DNA of 17,068 bases. It comes from Actinomycetes bacterium (GTDB taxonomy: Bacteria; Actinomycetota; Coriobacteriia; Anaerosomatales; JAJZPX01). Shown piece after piece: positions 7,798 through 16,150 of this stretch. Below the pieces are notes generated by a model. It saw nothing but the letters and a program-made list of their open reading frames with translations. It was not told the origin of the DNA and ran no database searches. A program made the translations under genes and the position numbers. The stretch is taken from the NCBI GenBank assembly GCA_021811025.1, contig JAJZPX010000008.1, positions 1 through 17,068 of the forward strand. The letters run 5' to 3'. Position 1 is the stretch's first letter; every line of letters begins with the position of its first letter.

Positions 7798-8220
7798 CTA
7801 TCTTATCGCAAACATCAGCTCGCCGGAGCACGCCAGCCGCTCTCCGACGAACGCCCTGGCCTGGCCGAACCCGAGCGGCCCGCGCTGTCGCGATATCTCG
7901 CATTCCATCCTCAGCGTGTCGCCCGGCTCCACCCGCCACTTGAAGCGCAGCTTGTCGATTCCGCCGAACAGAGCGATCTTCCCGCGGTTCTCGGGCACGG
8001 ACAGCAGCGCCAGCGCGCCGGTCTGCGCCATCGCCTCGACGACGAGCACGCCGGGCATGATCGGCTCGCCGGGAAAGTGTCCCGGCACCCAGAACGCGTC
8101 CTCGCGCACGTCGAGCTCGCCGACCGCGCGCACGCCGGGCTCGAGCTCGAGCACGCGATCGACCAACAGGAACGGCTCGCGGTGCGGCAGGATCTCCTTG
8201 ACCGCCTCTCGGTCGAGCAC
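7798..8220 (-). CDS. fabZ: (3R)-hydroxyacyl-[acyl-carrier-protein] dehydratase FabZ
   Basis: The 140-residue hot-dog-fold protein has the FabZ catalytic pair: H48 in GHFPGEPIMPGVL and E62 in VEAMAQTGAL. It begins with the usual ILPHREPFLLVDRV sequence, and its length is normal for the family. It dehydrates 3-hydroxyacyl-ACP to trans-2-enoyl-ACP in type II fatty acid synthesis in the cytoplasm. The start is GTG with AGGAGG close upstream, 9 nt after the murA stop, so the two are almost certainly co-transcribed. That pairs the first murein step with membrane lipid synthesis. Confidence 0.96.
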   Translation of the reverse strand: MLDREAVKEILPHREPFLLVDRVLELEPGVRAVGELDVREDAFWVPGHFPGEPIMPGVLVVEAMAQTGALALLSVPENRGKIALFGGIDKLRFKWRVEPGDTLRMECEISRQRGPLGFGQARAFVGERLACSGELMFAIR

Positions 8221-8229
8221 GCCTTCCTC

Positions 8230-9501
8230 CTACTCTTCGGCGCCGGGCGCCGCCTCGGTCCGGATCTCGGCCCCGAGCGACGCGAGCTTCTGCACGAAGC
8301 CTTCGTAGCCGCGCTCGATGTGATGCACGTCGGTCACCGCCGTCGTGCCGTCGGCGACGAGCCCCGCGAGCACGAGCGCGGCGCCGCCCCGGAGGTCGGT
8401 GCAGCGGACCGGCGCCGCGGACAGCTGCGGCACCCCGCGGACGAGTGCGTGATGCCCGTCGATACGGATGTCCGCCCCCATGCGCGAGAGCTCGTCCGCG
8501 AACATGAAGCGATTCTCGAAGACGTTCTCGGTGATCACCGAGCTGCCGTCCGCGACGGCCATGAGAGTCATGAACTGGGCCTGCATGTCCGTCGGGAAGC
8601 CGGGATACGGCAGCGTCGCGACGTCGACCGGTTGGACCGGGCCCGAGCGCGAGATCGTGACGCCGTCCTTCGCGCGATCGACGTCCACCCCCGCCGCGGC
8701 GAGCTTCGCCAGCACGATGTCGAGGTGCTCCGGGTCGAAGCCGCGGACGGTGACCGGCCCCTTCCCGAGCGCACCCGCGACGACGTAGGTCCCGGCTTCG
8801 ATGCGATCGCCGACGACCTCGTGCTCGCACGCGTGGAGGCTCTCGACGCCGTCGATCGTCACTGTCGAGGTACCGGCGCCCTCGATGCGCGCGCCCATCG
8901 TCTCGAGGAACGCGATCAGGTCGCGGATCTCCGGCTCGCGCGCCGCGTTCTCGATCACGGTTCGTCCCCGCGCGAGCGCGCCCGCCATGAGCAGGTTCTC
9001 CGTCGCGCCCACGCTGGGGAAGTCGAGCGGCACGACCGTCCCGGTGAGCCCGTCGGGCGCCACGGCCTCGATGTAGCCGTGCGCGACGTCGACGTGGACG
9101 CCGAGCGCGCGCAGCCCCTCGATGTGCATGTCGATCTTGCGCGAGCCGATGTTGCAGCCGCCGGGCAGCGCGACGCGCGCGCGCCCGAGGCGCGCCACCA
9201 GCGAGCCGAGCACGCTCGTGGACGCGCGCATACGCGCAACCATCTCGTACGGCGCCTCGTGCGACGTCAGCGACGATGCGTCGATCGTCAGCGCGTGGTC
9301 CGAGCGCACCGCGCCGGCGCCGAGGCCGGCGAGCAGCTCGTGCATGACGTCGACGTCGGCGATCGCCGGGACGTTGGTGAGCGTGGACGCGCCGGGCGCG
9401 AGCAGCGCGGCGGCCATGAGCTTCAAAGCGGAGTTCTTGGCGCCGCCGACCCGGACCTCACCGGTAAGCCGACGGCCGCCGACGACGACTATGGAAGACA
9501 T
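8230..9501 (-). CDS. murA: UDP-N-acetylglucosamine 1-carboxyvinyltransferase MurA
   Basis: The 423-residue protein has the inside-out alpha/beta-barrel sequence of EPSP-synthase-like enolpyruvyl transferases. The GGAKNSALK motif (19-27) carries the conserved K22-N23. The catalytic loop LPGGCNIGSRKID holds the reactive cysteine C116, and the FPTDMQAQFM and ENRFMFADEL segments follow. MurA transfers enolpyruvate from PEP to UDP-GlcNAc, committing it to peptidoglycan. Because the loop has Cys rather than the Asp of mycobacterial MurA, the enzyme is expected to be fosfomycin-sensitive. The ATG lacks a good Shine-Dalgarno sequence; a -10-like box 6 nt upstream makes a leaderless start possible. 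MurA and the sugar cassette downstream draw on the same UDP-GlcNAc pool. Confidence 0.97.
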   Translation of the reverse strand: MSSIVVVGGRRLTGEVRVGGAKNSALKLMAAALLAPGASTLTNVPAIADVDVMHELLAGLGAGAVRSDHALTIDASSLTSHEAPYEMVARMRASTSVLGSLVARLGRARVALPGGCNIGSRKIDMHIEGLRALGVHVDVAHGYIEAVAPDGLTGTVVPLDFPSVGATENLLMAGALARGRTVIENAAREPEIRDLIAFLETMGARIEGAGTSTVTIDGVESLHACEHEVVGDRIEAGTYVVAGALGKGPVTVRGFDPEHLDIVLAKLAAAGVDVDRAKDGVTISRSGPVQPVDVATLPYPGFPTDMQAQFMTLMAVADGSSVITENVFENRFMFADELSRMGADIRIDGHHALVRGVPQLSAAPVRCTDLRGGAALVLAGLVADGTTAVTDVHHIERGYEGFVQKLASLGAEIRTEAAPGAEE

Positions 9502-9507
9502 GCGCCT

Positions 9508-9513
9508 ACAGTA
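9508..9513 (-). promoter_or_regulatory. Possible -10 box of a leaderless murA transcript
   Basis: The minus-strand hexamer TACTGT ends 6 nt before the murA ATG, which would put the start of transcription at or next to the A of the start codon. No good -35 is visible. This is a tentative call, made because the gene lacks a clear ribosome binding site. Confidence 0.25.
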
Positions 9514-9564
9514 CCCCTCGCCCGTGTGTCCTTCGCGCCTTCAAGCGTATCGGAGGGGGGAGCG

Positions 9565-9578
9565 GGCGGCAAACCGCC
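9565..9578 (-). terminator. Short GC hairpin after the glycosyltransferase gene
   Basis: GGCGG (9565-9569) pairs with CCGCC (9574-9578) around a 4-nt loop, 23 nt beyond the glycosyltransferase stop. On the minus strand it is followed by a C-rich rather than T-rich tract. It is a weak candidate for ending the glycosyltransferase transcript. Confidence 0.25.
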
Positions 9579-9600
9579 GAGCCGATCCGTGGACGTGCCG

Positions 9601-10902
9601 TCAGACGGCACTTGCGACCTGCGCCTCGTGCCGGCCGAACGTCCTCTGCAGCGCCCCGGCCGCGAGCACGGCGAGCAGCGGGAAGAAGCCGAAGACGAAC
9701 CGCGGCTCGGGGACGAACGGCAGGAGCGCGACTGTGCCGACGACGACGAGCAGCGCCGGGAGGCGCAGCCGCTCGTCGCGGAACGCGAGCAGCACGCCCG
9801 AGAACCCGAAGACGACGAGGACGCCCTGCACGCCCCACGTCAGCGTCAGCACGTTCCTCATGCCGCCTTCCCAGGTCCTCCCATACATCGCGCCGAACTT
9901 GCCGATCGTCATCCACGCGATCAGGCGGGTCGGTTGATGGCGGAGCATGGTCCCCATGACCCGGTAGGCGTACTGCTCCTTCTGCATGTCGTACTCGGGC
10001 GGGACCGGCTTGCCGGACTTGTGCGCGGCCATGTACGCCTGGTAGCTCGGGCCGCTGTACCGGTAGGCGGGCCCGAGCTCCCAATGGTACGGGTCGACGC
10101 CCGCGAGCACGGGATCGCCGCGGCCGTTGGGGAGCAGCATCGGGCGGTGCAGCGAGATCGCGTTTCGCGCCACCCACGGAGACACGACGACGGCGAACGC
10201 CGCGACGAACAGCGCGACTGGCACGATCATGGTCTTCCATCGGCGTGGGCGTCGGAGAAGCTCGTACGCGAACGGCAGCGCGGCGAGCGGCAGGAACGAC
10301 GGCCGGACCATGACGACCCACGCAGCGAGGGCACCCGCCAGCGCGTAAAGCCACCTGCCGCCGCGCCGCATCGCCCGCAGCTGCGCGTACAGGAAGCCGA
10401 GGAACAGCAGCATCGCCAGAGGCTCCGTCAGGATATCCGTCGCACTCCCGATCATCGGAGGGAACGCCGCCATCAGAGCGGCGGCGAGCAGCCCCGGTCC
10501 TCGGCCGAGGAGCTCCTCCCCGATGAAGTAGGTGAGCGCCACCGAGCCGGCGGCGAACAGCAGCTGGATCCAGAAGATGAGACGGTAGGGACCACCGGGC
10601 CGATCCGCGTAGCCCGTCGCCTTGTAGACGGCGGCGAGCACGACGGGGTAGCCGGGCGTCACGACCGCATTGGGCGTGTCCCTCTTGTACGCGTACACGC
10701 CCTTGGTCAGCCACTGCTTGACCATGATCTCGTAGAACTTGCTGTCCCCGCCCCCGACGCTGCTGAGCTCCTGCCCCCCCTCGGCGACGAGGCCGGCGAG
10801 GAGGAAAGCGACGACGATCAGGCCGAGCACCAGAAGCGTCTTCCTGCGATCGCCGAGGATGCCGTCTGCAAGGCTCCGCTTCGAGCTGTCGGCTGAGGCC
10901 AT
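9601..10902 (-). CDS. Polytopic GT-C glycosyltransferase (PMT/ArnT-like, family GT39/GT83 type)
   Basis: The 433-residue protein has about ten hydrophobic segments, beginning near 22-40. A first outer loop contains GGGDSKFYEIMVKQWL (50-65), and TPGYPVVLAAVY follows near residue 82. An acidic residue in the first outer loop (here D53) followed by a P-G-Y/P-x segment is the hallmark of lipid-phosphate-sugar-dependent GT-C enzymes such as protein O-mannosyltransferases and ArnT. Such enzymes move a sugar from a polyprenyl-phosphate donor onto a protein, lipid or polymer outside the membrane. The ATG at 10902 has AAGGA upstream. The gene has its own probable promoter after the ATP synthase terminator. 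Substrate and acceptor are unknown; its place beside murA and a wall-polymer sugar cassette suggests envelope glycosylation. Confidence 0.82.
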   Translation of the reverse strand: MASADSSKRSLADGILGDRRKTLLVLGLIVVAFLLAGLVAEGGQELSSVGGGDSKFYEIMVKQWLTKGVYAYKRDTPNAVVTPGYPVVLAAVYKATGYADRPGGPYRLIFWIQLLFAAGSVALTYFIGEELLGRGPGLLAAALMAAFPPMIGSATDILTEPLAMLLFLGFLYAQLRAMRRGGRWLYALAGALAAWVVMVRPSFLPLAALPFAYELLRRPRRWKTMIVPVALFVAAFAVVVSPWVARNAISLHRPMLLPNGRGDPVLAGVDPYHWELGPAYRYSGPSYQAYMAAHKSGKPVPPEYDMQKEQYAYRVMGTMLRHQPTRLIAWMTIGKFGAMYGRTWEGGMRNVLTLTWGVQGVLVVFGFSGVLLAFRDERLRLPALLVVVGTVALLPFVPEPRFVFGFFPLLAVLAAGALQRTFGRHEAQVASAV

Positions 10903-10963
10903 TCGTCACGTTCCTTCTGCATCGGCGTTCCGAGACGGGCAGAGCGGAATGGGTGGACGAGGA

Positions 10964-10975
10964 GACGCGCGCGTC
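10964..10975. repeat. 12-bp perfect palindrome in the glycosyltransferase leader
   Basis: GACGCGCGCGTC reads the same on both strands and lies about 60 nt before the start codon, in the predicted 5' leader. It could be a protein-binding site, but such strings arise easily in GC-rich DNA. Confidence 0.2.
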
Positions 10976-11009
10976 CTCCGGCCACGAGTAAAGGGGGTCG
11001 CGCGTTCGG

Positions 11010-11039
11010 ATACTAGCACTTCGCCCGCGCGTCGAACAA
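11010..11039 (-). promoter_or_regulatory. Probable extended -10 promoter of the glycosyltransferase gene
   Basis: On the minus strand TAGTAT (11010-11015) is preceded by TGC, forming an extended -10 (TGnTAGTAT). A weak -35 TTGTTC (11034-11039) stands 18 bp further upstream. The predicted leader is about 100 nt. It lies directly downstream of the ATP synthase terminator hairpin. Confidence 0.5.
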
Positions 11040-11070
11040 CGCGATCAGGCGCGCGGGAGACGAGCGTCAT

Positions 11071-11102
11071 GAGGGCGGCCGAGGTCCTCCTCGGCCGCCC
11101 TC
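11071..11102 (-). terminator. ATP synthase operon terminator hairpin
   Basis: A perfect 14-bp stem (11071-11084 with 11089-11102) closes on a 4-nt loop, 17 nt after the atpC stop. It is the strongest simple hairpin in the window. No T-tract follows on the minus strand, so it would be a U-less terminator of the kind often seen in GC-rich Gram-positives. It could instead be a 3' stabilising structure. Confidence 0.75.
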
Positions 11103-11119
11103 TCAAAGGGAAGCGATAC

Positions 11120-11524
11120 CTACCTGGCCTTGCCGGCAACCGCGATCTGGACCTCGTACCACTTGAGCTCGTCCAGCGCTGCCTCGTCCTTCTCCGGCAG
11201 CTCGCGGATGCGCTGCTCGATCGCCGCCTTGGCCTCGCGGGCGCGCTCGACGTCGATCCTGCTCGCCAGCTCGGCGCGGTCCGCGAGAACGATCACCTTG
11301 TCCTCGTGGACCTGGACGTAGCCGCCCGAAGTCGCGATCCAGTCGACCTCGTTGTCGTCGACCCGGACTCGGATCTCCCCGGGCTTGAGCAGGGCGACGA
11401 GCGGCGCGTGCAACGGCAGGATGCCTATCTCGCCGTCCGCCGCGGGCGCGACCACCATCTGCGCCTCGTTGTGATAGAGGATCCGCTCGGGCGTCACGAT
11501 CTCGCAGAGGAGTGTGCGGGCCAT
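11120..11524 (-). CDS. atpC: F1Fo ATP synthase epsilon subunit
   Basis: The 134-residue protein has the N-terminal beta-sandwich (about 1-85) with the family motif GEIGILPLHAPLVALLKPG at 31-49. Two C-terminal helices follow (about 88-125: RAREAKAAIEQRIRELPEKDEAALDE is helical and charged). Epsilon joins gamma to the c-ring in the central stalk, and its C-terminal helices can inhibit ATP hydrolysis. It starts 9 nt after the atpD stop and is the last gene before the terminator hairpin, which is its usual position. Confidence 0.96.
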   Translation of the reverse strand: MARTLLCEIVTPERILYHNEAQMVVAPAADGEIGILPLHAPLVALLKPGEIRVRVDDNEVDWIATSGGYVQVHEDKVIVLADRAELASRIDVERAREAKAAIEQRIRELPEKDEAALDELKWYEVQIAVAGKAR

Positions 11525-11533
11525 CTCTCCGCC

Positions 11534-12970
<1,437 letters not shown>

Positions 12971-12972
12971 GC

Positions 12973-13857
12973 TCACTCCTCCTCCAGGGCCGCGGCGCCG
13001 CCCACGATCTCGGCGATCTCGTTCGTGATCGCTGCCTGGCGGGCGCGGTTGTAGCTGCGGGTGAGCGTGTTGATCATCTCGGTCGCGTTGTCCGTGGCGG
13101 ACTTCATGGCGGTCCTGCGAGCGCCCTGCTCGGCGGCCGCGGACTCCATGAGCGCCCTGAAGATGAGCGTCTCGACGTACGTCGGCAGAAGCCTCTCGAG
13201 CACCGCGCCGGCCGACGGCAGGAAGAGGTACTCGGGACGTACCTGCAGCTCCTTCTCGGCCGACTCGATGACGGAGCGCTCTATGGGGAGCAGCTGGTGC
13301 GTCTCCGGCCTCTGCTCGGCCACGTTCTTGAAGTGATTGAAGACCACGTAGACGACGTCCAGGTCGCTGGCCGAGTACGCGCCGATCACGTGCGAGGCGA
13401 TCGACTTCGCGTCCGCGAACGTGGGCTTGTCCGAGATGTCGCGGTAGCCCGCCACCGGCTCTACGCCGCGGTAGCGGAAGTAGCCGAGCGCCTTCTTGCC
13501 GACCGCGATGATGTCCGTCTCCACGCCGCCGGCCCGCTCGCGCCGGATGATGTCCTCGGTCAGCCGCAGGATGTTGCTGTTGAACGCGCCGGCCAGGCCG
13601 CGGTCCGATGTTACGGCGATCACGAGCGCGCGCTTGCGCTCGGGGTGCGTCTCGAGCAGCGGATGCGACGCGCCGGAAACGTACCGCGCGACGTTGCCGA
13701 GCACCTCGACCATCGCGAGCGCGTAGGGGCGCGCCGACTCGATGCGCTCCTGCGCCTTCTTGATCTTGGCGGTCGCCACCATCTCCATGGTGCGCGTGAT
13801 CTGCTGCGTGGAGTGCACGCTGTCGATCCGCTTCTTGATGTCGCGAAGGTTCGGCAT
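12973..13857 (-). CDS. atpG: F1Fo ATP synthase gamma subunit
   Basis: This 294-residue central-stalk subunit has the conserved N-terminal helix (LRDIKKRIDSVHSTQQITRT, 4-23, followed by MEMVATAKIKKAQ), SDRGLAGAFNSNI in the Rossmann-like middle and the C-terminal helix SATDNATEMINTLTRSYNRA (253-272). The N- and C-terminal helices form the coiled coil that rotates inside alpha3beta3. The start has AAGGAGG at 5-nt spacing. Unlike the other junctions in this operon, a 173-bp structured spacer separates it from atpA. Its stop is 2 nt from the atpD start, so those two are coupled. Confidence 0.97.
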   Translation of the reverse strand: MPNLRDIKKRIDSVHSTQQITRTMEMVATAKIKKAQERIESARPYALAMVEVLGNVARYVSGASHPLLETHPERKRALVIAVTSDRGLAGAFNSNILRLTEDIIRRERAGGVETDIIAVGKKALGYFRYRGVEPVAGYRDISDKPTFADAKSIASHVIGAYSASDLDVVYVVFNHFKNVAEQRPETHQLLPIERSVIESAEKELQVRPEYLFLPSAGAVLERLLPTYVETLIFRALMESAAAEQGARRTAMKSATDNATEMINTLTRSYNRARQAAITNEIAEIVGGAAALEEE

Positions 13858-13883
13858 CAGTGCCTCCTTCCAGGATTGCGCTG

Positions 13884-13901
13884 AGCACCGAGGGCGGTGC
13901 T
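13884..13901 (-). repeat. Small hairpin upstream of the atpG ribosome binding site
   Basis: A perfect 7-bp stem with a 4-nt loop (AGCACCG / CGGTGCT, positions 13884-13890 and 13895-13901). Its outer 3 bp use the same bases as the end of the large inverted repeat at 13899-13981, so the two structures compete at that edge. It sits about 20 nt before the atpG Shine-Dalgarno. Confidence 0.6.
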
Positions 13902-13981
13902 GCGCGCGCCTGGGAAGGCGCGACGACCGAGCGTACCTGAAGGTACGTGAGGGAGGAGCAACGACGCCAGGCGCGCGCAGC
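13899..13981. repeat. 83-bp nested inverted repeat between atpA and atpG
   Basis: Two perfect 15-bp arms (13899-13913 and 13967-13981) flank 53 bp. Near the centre is a second perfect inverted repeat, CGTACC (13932-13937) with GGTACG (13942-13947) around a 4-nt loop. The minus-strand interior also holds a pyrimidine run containing CTCCTCCC. The whole could fold as a long hairpin in the atp mRNA or be a small repeat element with terminal inverted repeats. It is too palindromic to be ordinary spacer, and I found no second copy in this window. Confidence 0.8.
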
Positions 13982-14030
13982 TCCGACCGAATGCCGGTGG
14001 AATCCTGTAAGGGGGCACGTCAGTCTCCCG

Positions 14031-15593
14031 CTAAGCGGCCACGAAGTTGCGGCCGAACTCCTCGAGGGCGGCCGTGAGCTTCGCCTTCGTGTCGTCGCTG
14101 ATGACCTTCTCGGACAGGATCGCCTTGCCGATCTCGGGACGCGCGCTCTCGACGAACTCGAGGAACTCGTCGCGGAACCGCAGCACCTCTTCGACGGCGA
14201 CCTCGTCGAGGTGGCCGTTGACGCCCGCGAAGATCGCCATGACCTGCTTCTCGACCGGCATCGGCACGTAGCGGCCCTGCTTCAGCAGCTCGACGAGGCG
14301 CCCGCCTCGCGCCAGCTGCTGCTGCGTCGCCTTGTCGAGGTCCGAGCCGAACTGCGCGAACGCGGCGAGCGAGCGATAGCTCGCGAGGTCGAGGCGCAGG
14401 CTGCCGGCGACCTGCTTCATCGCCTTGATCTGCGCGGCGCCGCCGACGCGGGACACCGAGATGCCGACGTTGATGGCCGGCCGGACGCCCTGATAGAAGA
14501 GGTCGGACTGCAGGAAGATCTGGCCGTCGGTGATCGAGATGACGTTGGTCGGGATGTACGCCGACACGTCGCCTGCCTGCGTCTCGATGACCGGCAGCGC
14601 GGTCAGCGAGCCGGCGCCGAGCTCGTCGTTCAGCTTGCACGCGCGCTCGAGCAGCCGGCTGTGCAGGTAGAAGACGTCGCCGGGGTACGCCTCGCGGCCC
14701 GGCGGGCGGCGCAGCGTGAGCGACATCTGCCGGTACGCTACCGCCTGCTTGGACAGGTCGTCGTAGATGCAGAGGACGGCGCGGCCGGGGTTGTCCTTCG
14801 AGGCCGGCTTCCCGTCCTCGCCCGTGTACATGAAGTACTCGCCCATGGCGCAGCCGCCGAAAGGCGCGATGTACTGCAGCGGCGCCGGGTCGGACGCGGA
14901 CGCGGATACGACGATCGTGTAGTCCATCGCGCCGTACTCATCGAGCGTCCGGACCACGCCGGCGACGGTCGAGGCTTTCTGGCCGATCGCCACGTAGACG
15001 CAGATGACGCCCGTGTCCTTCTGGTTGATGATCGTGTCGACCGCGATGGCCGTCTTGCCGGTCTGACGGTCGCCGATGATGAGCTCGCGCTGACCTCGGC
15101 CGATCGGGATCATCGAGTCGATGGCCATGATGCCGGTCTGCAGCGGCTCGTGCACGTGCTGGCGCTGCACGACGCCGGGCGCCTTGAATTCGACCGGCCG
15201 CGTGCCCTCCGCGACGATCGCGCCCCTGCCGTCGATCGGCTGGCCGAGCGGGTTCACGATGCGCCCGATGAGGCCCTTGCCCGAGGGCACCTCGACGATC
15301 CGTCCGGTCGAGCGCACGGTCGAGTTCTCCTTGACGAGCTGCGTCTCGCCCATGAGCACCGCGCCGACCTCGTTCTCATCGAGGTTGAGCGCCATGCCCA
15401 TGACCGTCTCGCCGTGCTCGCCGGTGAACTCGAGCAGCTCGCCCGCCATCGCCCCGCGGAGGCCCTCCACGAGCGCGATGCCGTCGCCAACCCGCACGAC
15501 GGTGCCGACCTCTCGGACGTCGACCTCGGGGCGGAACGACGCGAGCTGCGCCTTCAGCACGTCGTTGATGGTTTGTGCGGTGATCTCCGGCAC
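14031..15593 (-). CDS. atpA: F1Fo ATP synthase alpha subunit
   Basis: The 520-residue protein has the alpha-type P-loop GDRQTGKT (174-181), the VAIGQKAS segment, YDDLSKQAVAYRQMSL (277-292), RRPPGREAYPGDVFYLHSRL and the arginine-finger region SVSRVGGAAQ (R382). Alpha forms the non-catalytic nucleotide sites of the F1 head. After GEYF, residues 257-271 (TGEDGKPASKDNPGR) make a loop about 12 residues longer than in E. coli alpha, as I recall that sequence. The start is GTG, sharing its first base with the last base of the atpH TAG stop, with GGAGGTGAG upstream; this implies stop-start translational coupling. Confidence 0.98.
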   Translation of the reverse strand: MPEITAQTINDVLKAQLASFRPEVDVREVGTVVRVGDGIALVEGLRGAMAGELLEFTGEHGETVMGMALNLDENEVGAVLMGETQLVKENSTVRSTGRIVEVPSGKGLIGRIVNPLGQPIDGRGAIVAEGTRPVEFKAPGVVQRQHVHEPLQTGIMAIDSMIPIGRGQRELIIGDRQTGKTAIAVDTIINQKDTGVICVYVAIGQKASTVAGVVRTLDEYGAMDYTIVVSASASDPAPLQYIAPFGGCAMGEYFMYTGEDGKPASKDNPGRAVLCIYDDLSKQAVAYRQMSLTLRRPPGREAYPGDVFYLHSRLLERACKLNDELGAGSLTALPVIETQAGDVSAYIPTNVISITDGQIFLQSDLFYQGVRPAINVGISVSRVGGAAQIKAMKQVAGSLRLDLASYRSLAAFAQFGSDLDKATQQQLARGGRLVELLKQGRYVPMPVEKQVMAIFAGVNGHLDEVAVEEVLRFRDEFLEFVESARPEIGKAILSEKVISDDTKAKLTAALEEFGRNFVAA

Positions 15594-16150
15594 TAGACCT
15601 CACCTCCAGCGGATGCCGTAGCGAGCGCCGTCCGCATGCCGTTGAGCTGCTTTCGCAGGCTACCGTCCAGCACGCGTCCGGCGACGTTGATGATGATGCC
15701 GCCGAGAACCTGCGGGTCGACCTTCTCGCGCAGCACGACACGCTTGCCGAGCGAGCTCTCGAGCTTCTCCGACAGCCGCGCGCGCAGCCCGTCCGTCAGC
15801 GGGACGGCCGTCGTCACGTCGGCGGGGACGACGCCGAGCTCCTCCTCGACGAGCGAGGTGAACGCGGACGCCAGCTCGCCGAGCATGTCGACGTGCCCCG
15901 TCTCGACCGCGACCTGCACGATCGACAGCACGGCGGGGTCGACGGCCTCGCCGAAGATCTCGCGCAGGATGTCGCGCTTCTTCGCCGCGGGCACGGCGGC
16001 GGCGGCGAGCGCGTCGCGCAGGTCGGCGTGTCCGCGCACCGTCCGGGCGACCTCGCCCAGCTGCGCCTCGGCGTCCGTCGCGGTGCCCGTCAGGCCGGAC
16101 AGCTCGAACAGCGAGCGCGCGTAGGTCCCGGCGATCTCGCTCTCTCTCAT
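15593..16150 (-). CDS. atpH: F1Fo ATP synthase delta subunit
   Basis: The 185-residue protein has an N-terminal helical domain (IAGTYARSLFELS near the start) that caps the F1 head. The conserved C-terminal segment VDPQVLGGIIINVAGRVLDG (about 143-162) and SLRKQLNGMR join the b-subunit stalk. Its start overlaps the atpF stop as ATGA, and its stop shares one base with the atpA GTG, so it lies in a chain of coupled genes. Length is normal for bacterial delta. Confidence 0.96.
   Translation of the reverse strand: MRESEIAGTYARSLFELSGLTGTATDAEAQLGEVARTVRGHADLRDALAAAAVPAAKKRDILREIFGEAVDPAVLSIVQVAVETGHVDMLGELASAFTSLVEEELGVVPADVTTAVPLTDGLRARLSEKLESSLGKRVVLREKVDPQVLGGIIINVAGRVLDGSLRKQLNGMRTALATASAGGEV

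Noticed and set aside
6419..8830. A much longer 803-codon frame reading into the UDP-sugar dehydrogenase
   Set aside because: The upstream part is Arg/Gly/Ala-rich out-of-frame sequence of fabZ and murA; the dehydrogenase begins at ATG 7717.
7780..10896. A 1038-codon open frame on the plus strand across fabZ, murA and the glycosyltransferase
   Set aside because: Same antisense pattern; it crosses gene boundaries without regard to them and contains no motif, while all three minus-strand genes are clearly real.
13858..14030. A small missing gene between atpA and atpG
   Set aside because: I see no frame with a start, a ribosome binding site and plausible protein composition; the space is taken up by inverted repeats.
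13947..15596. A 549-codon open frame on the plus strand opposite atpA
   Set aside because: Antisense shadow; the minus strand encodes a complete alpha subunit with all catalytic motifs.
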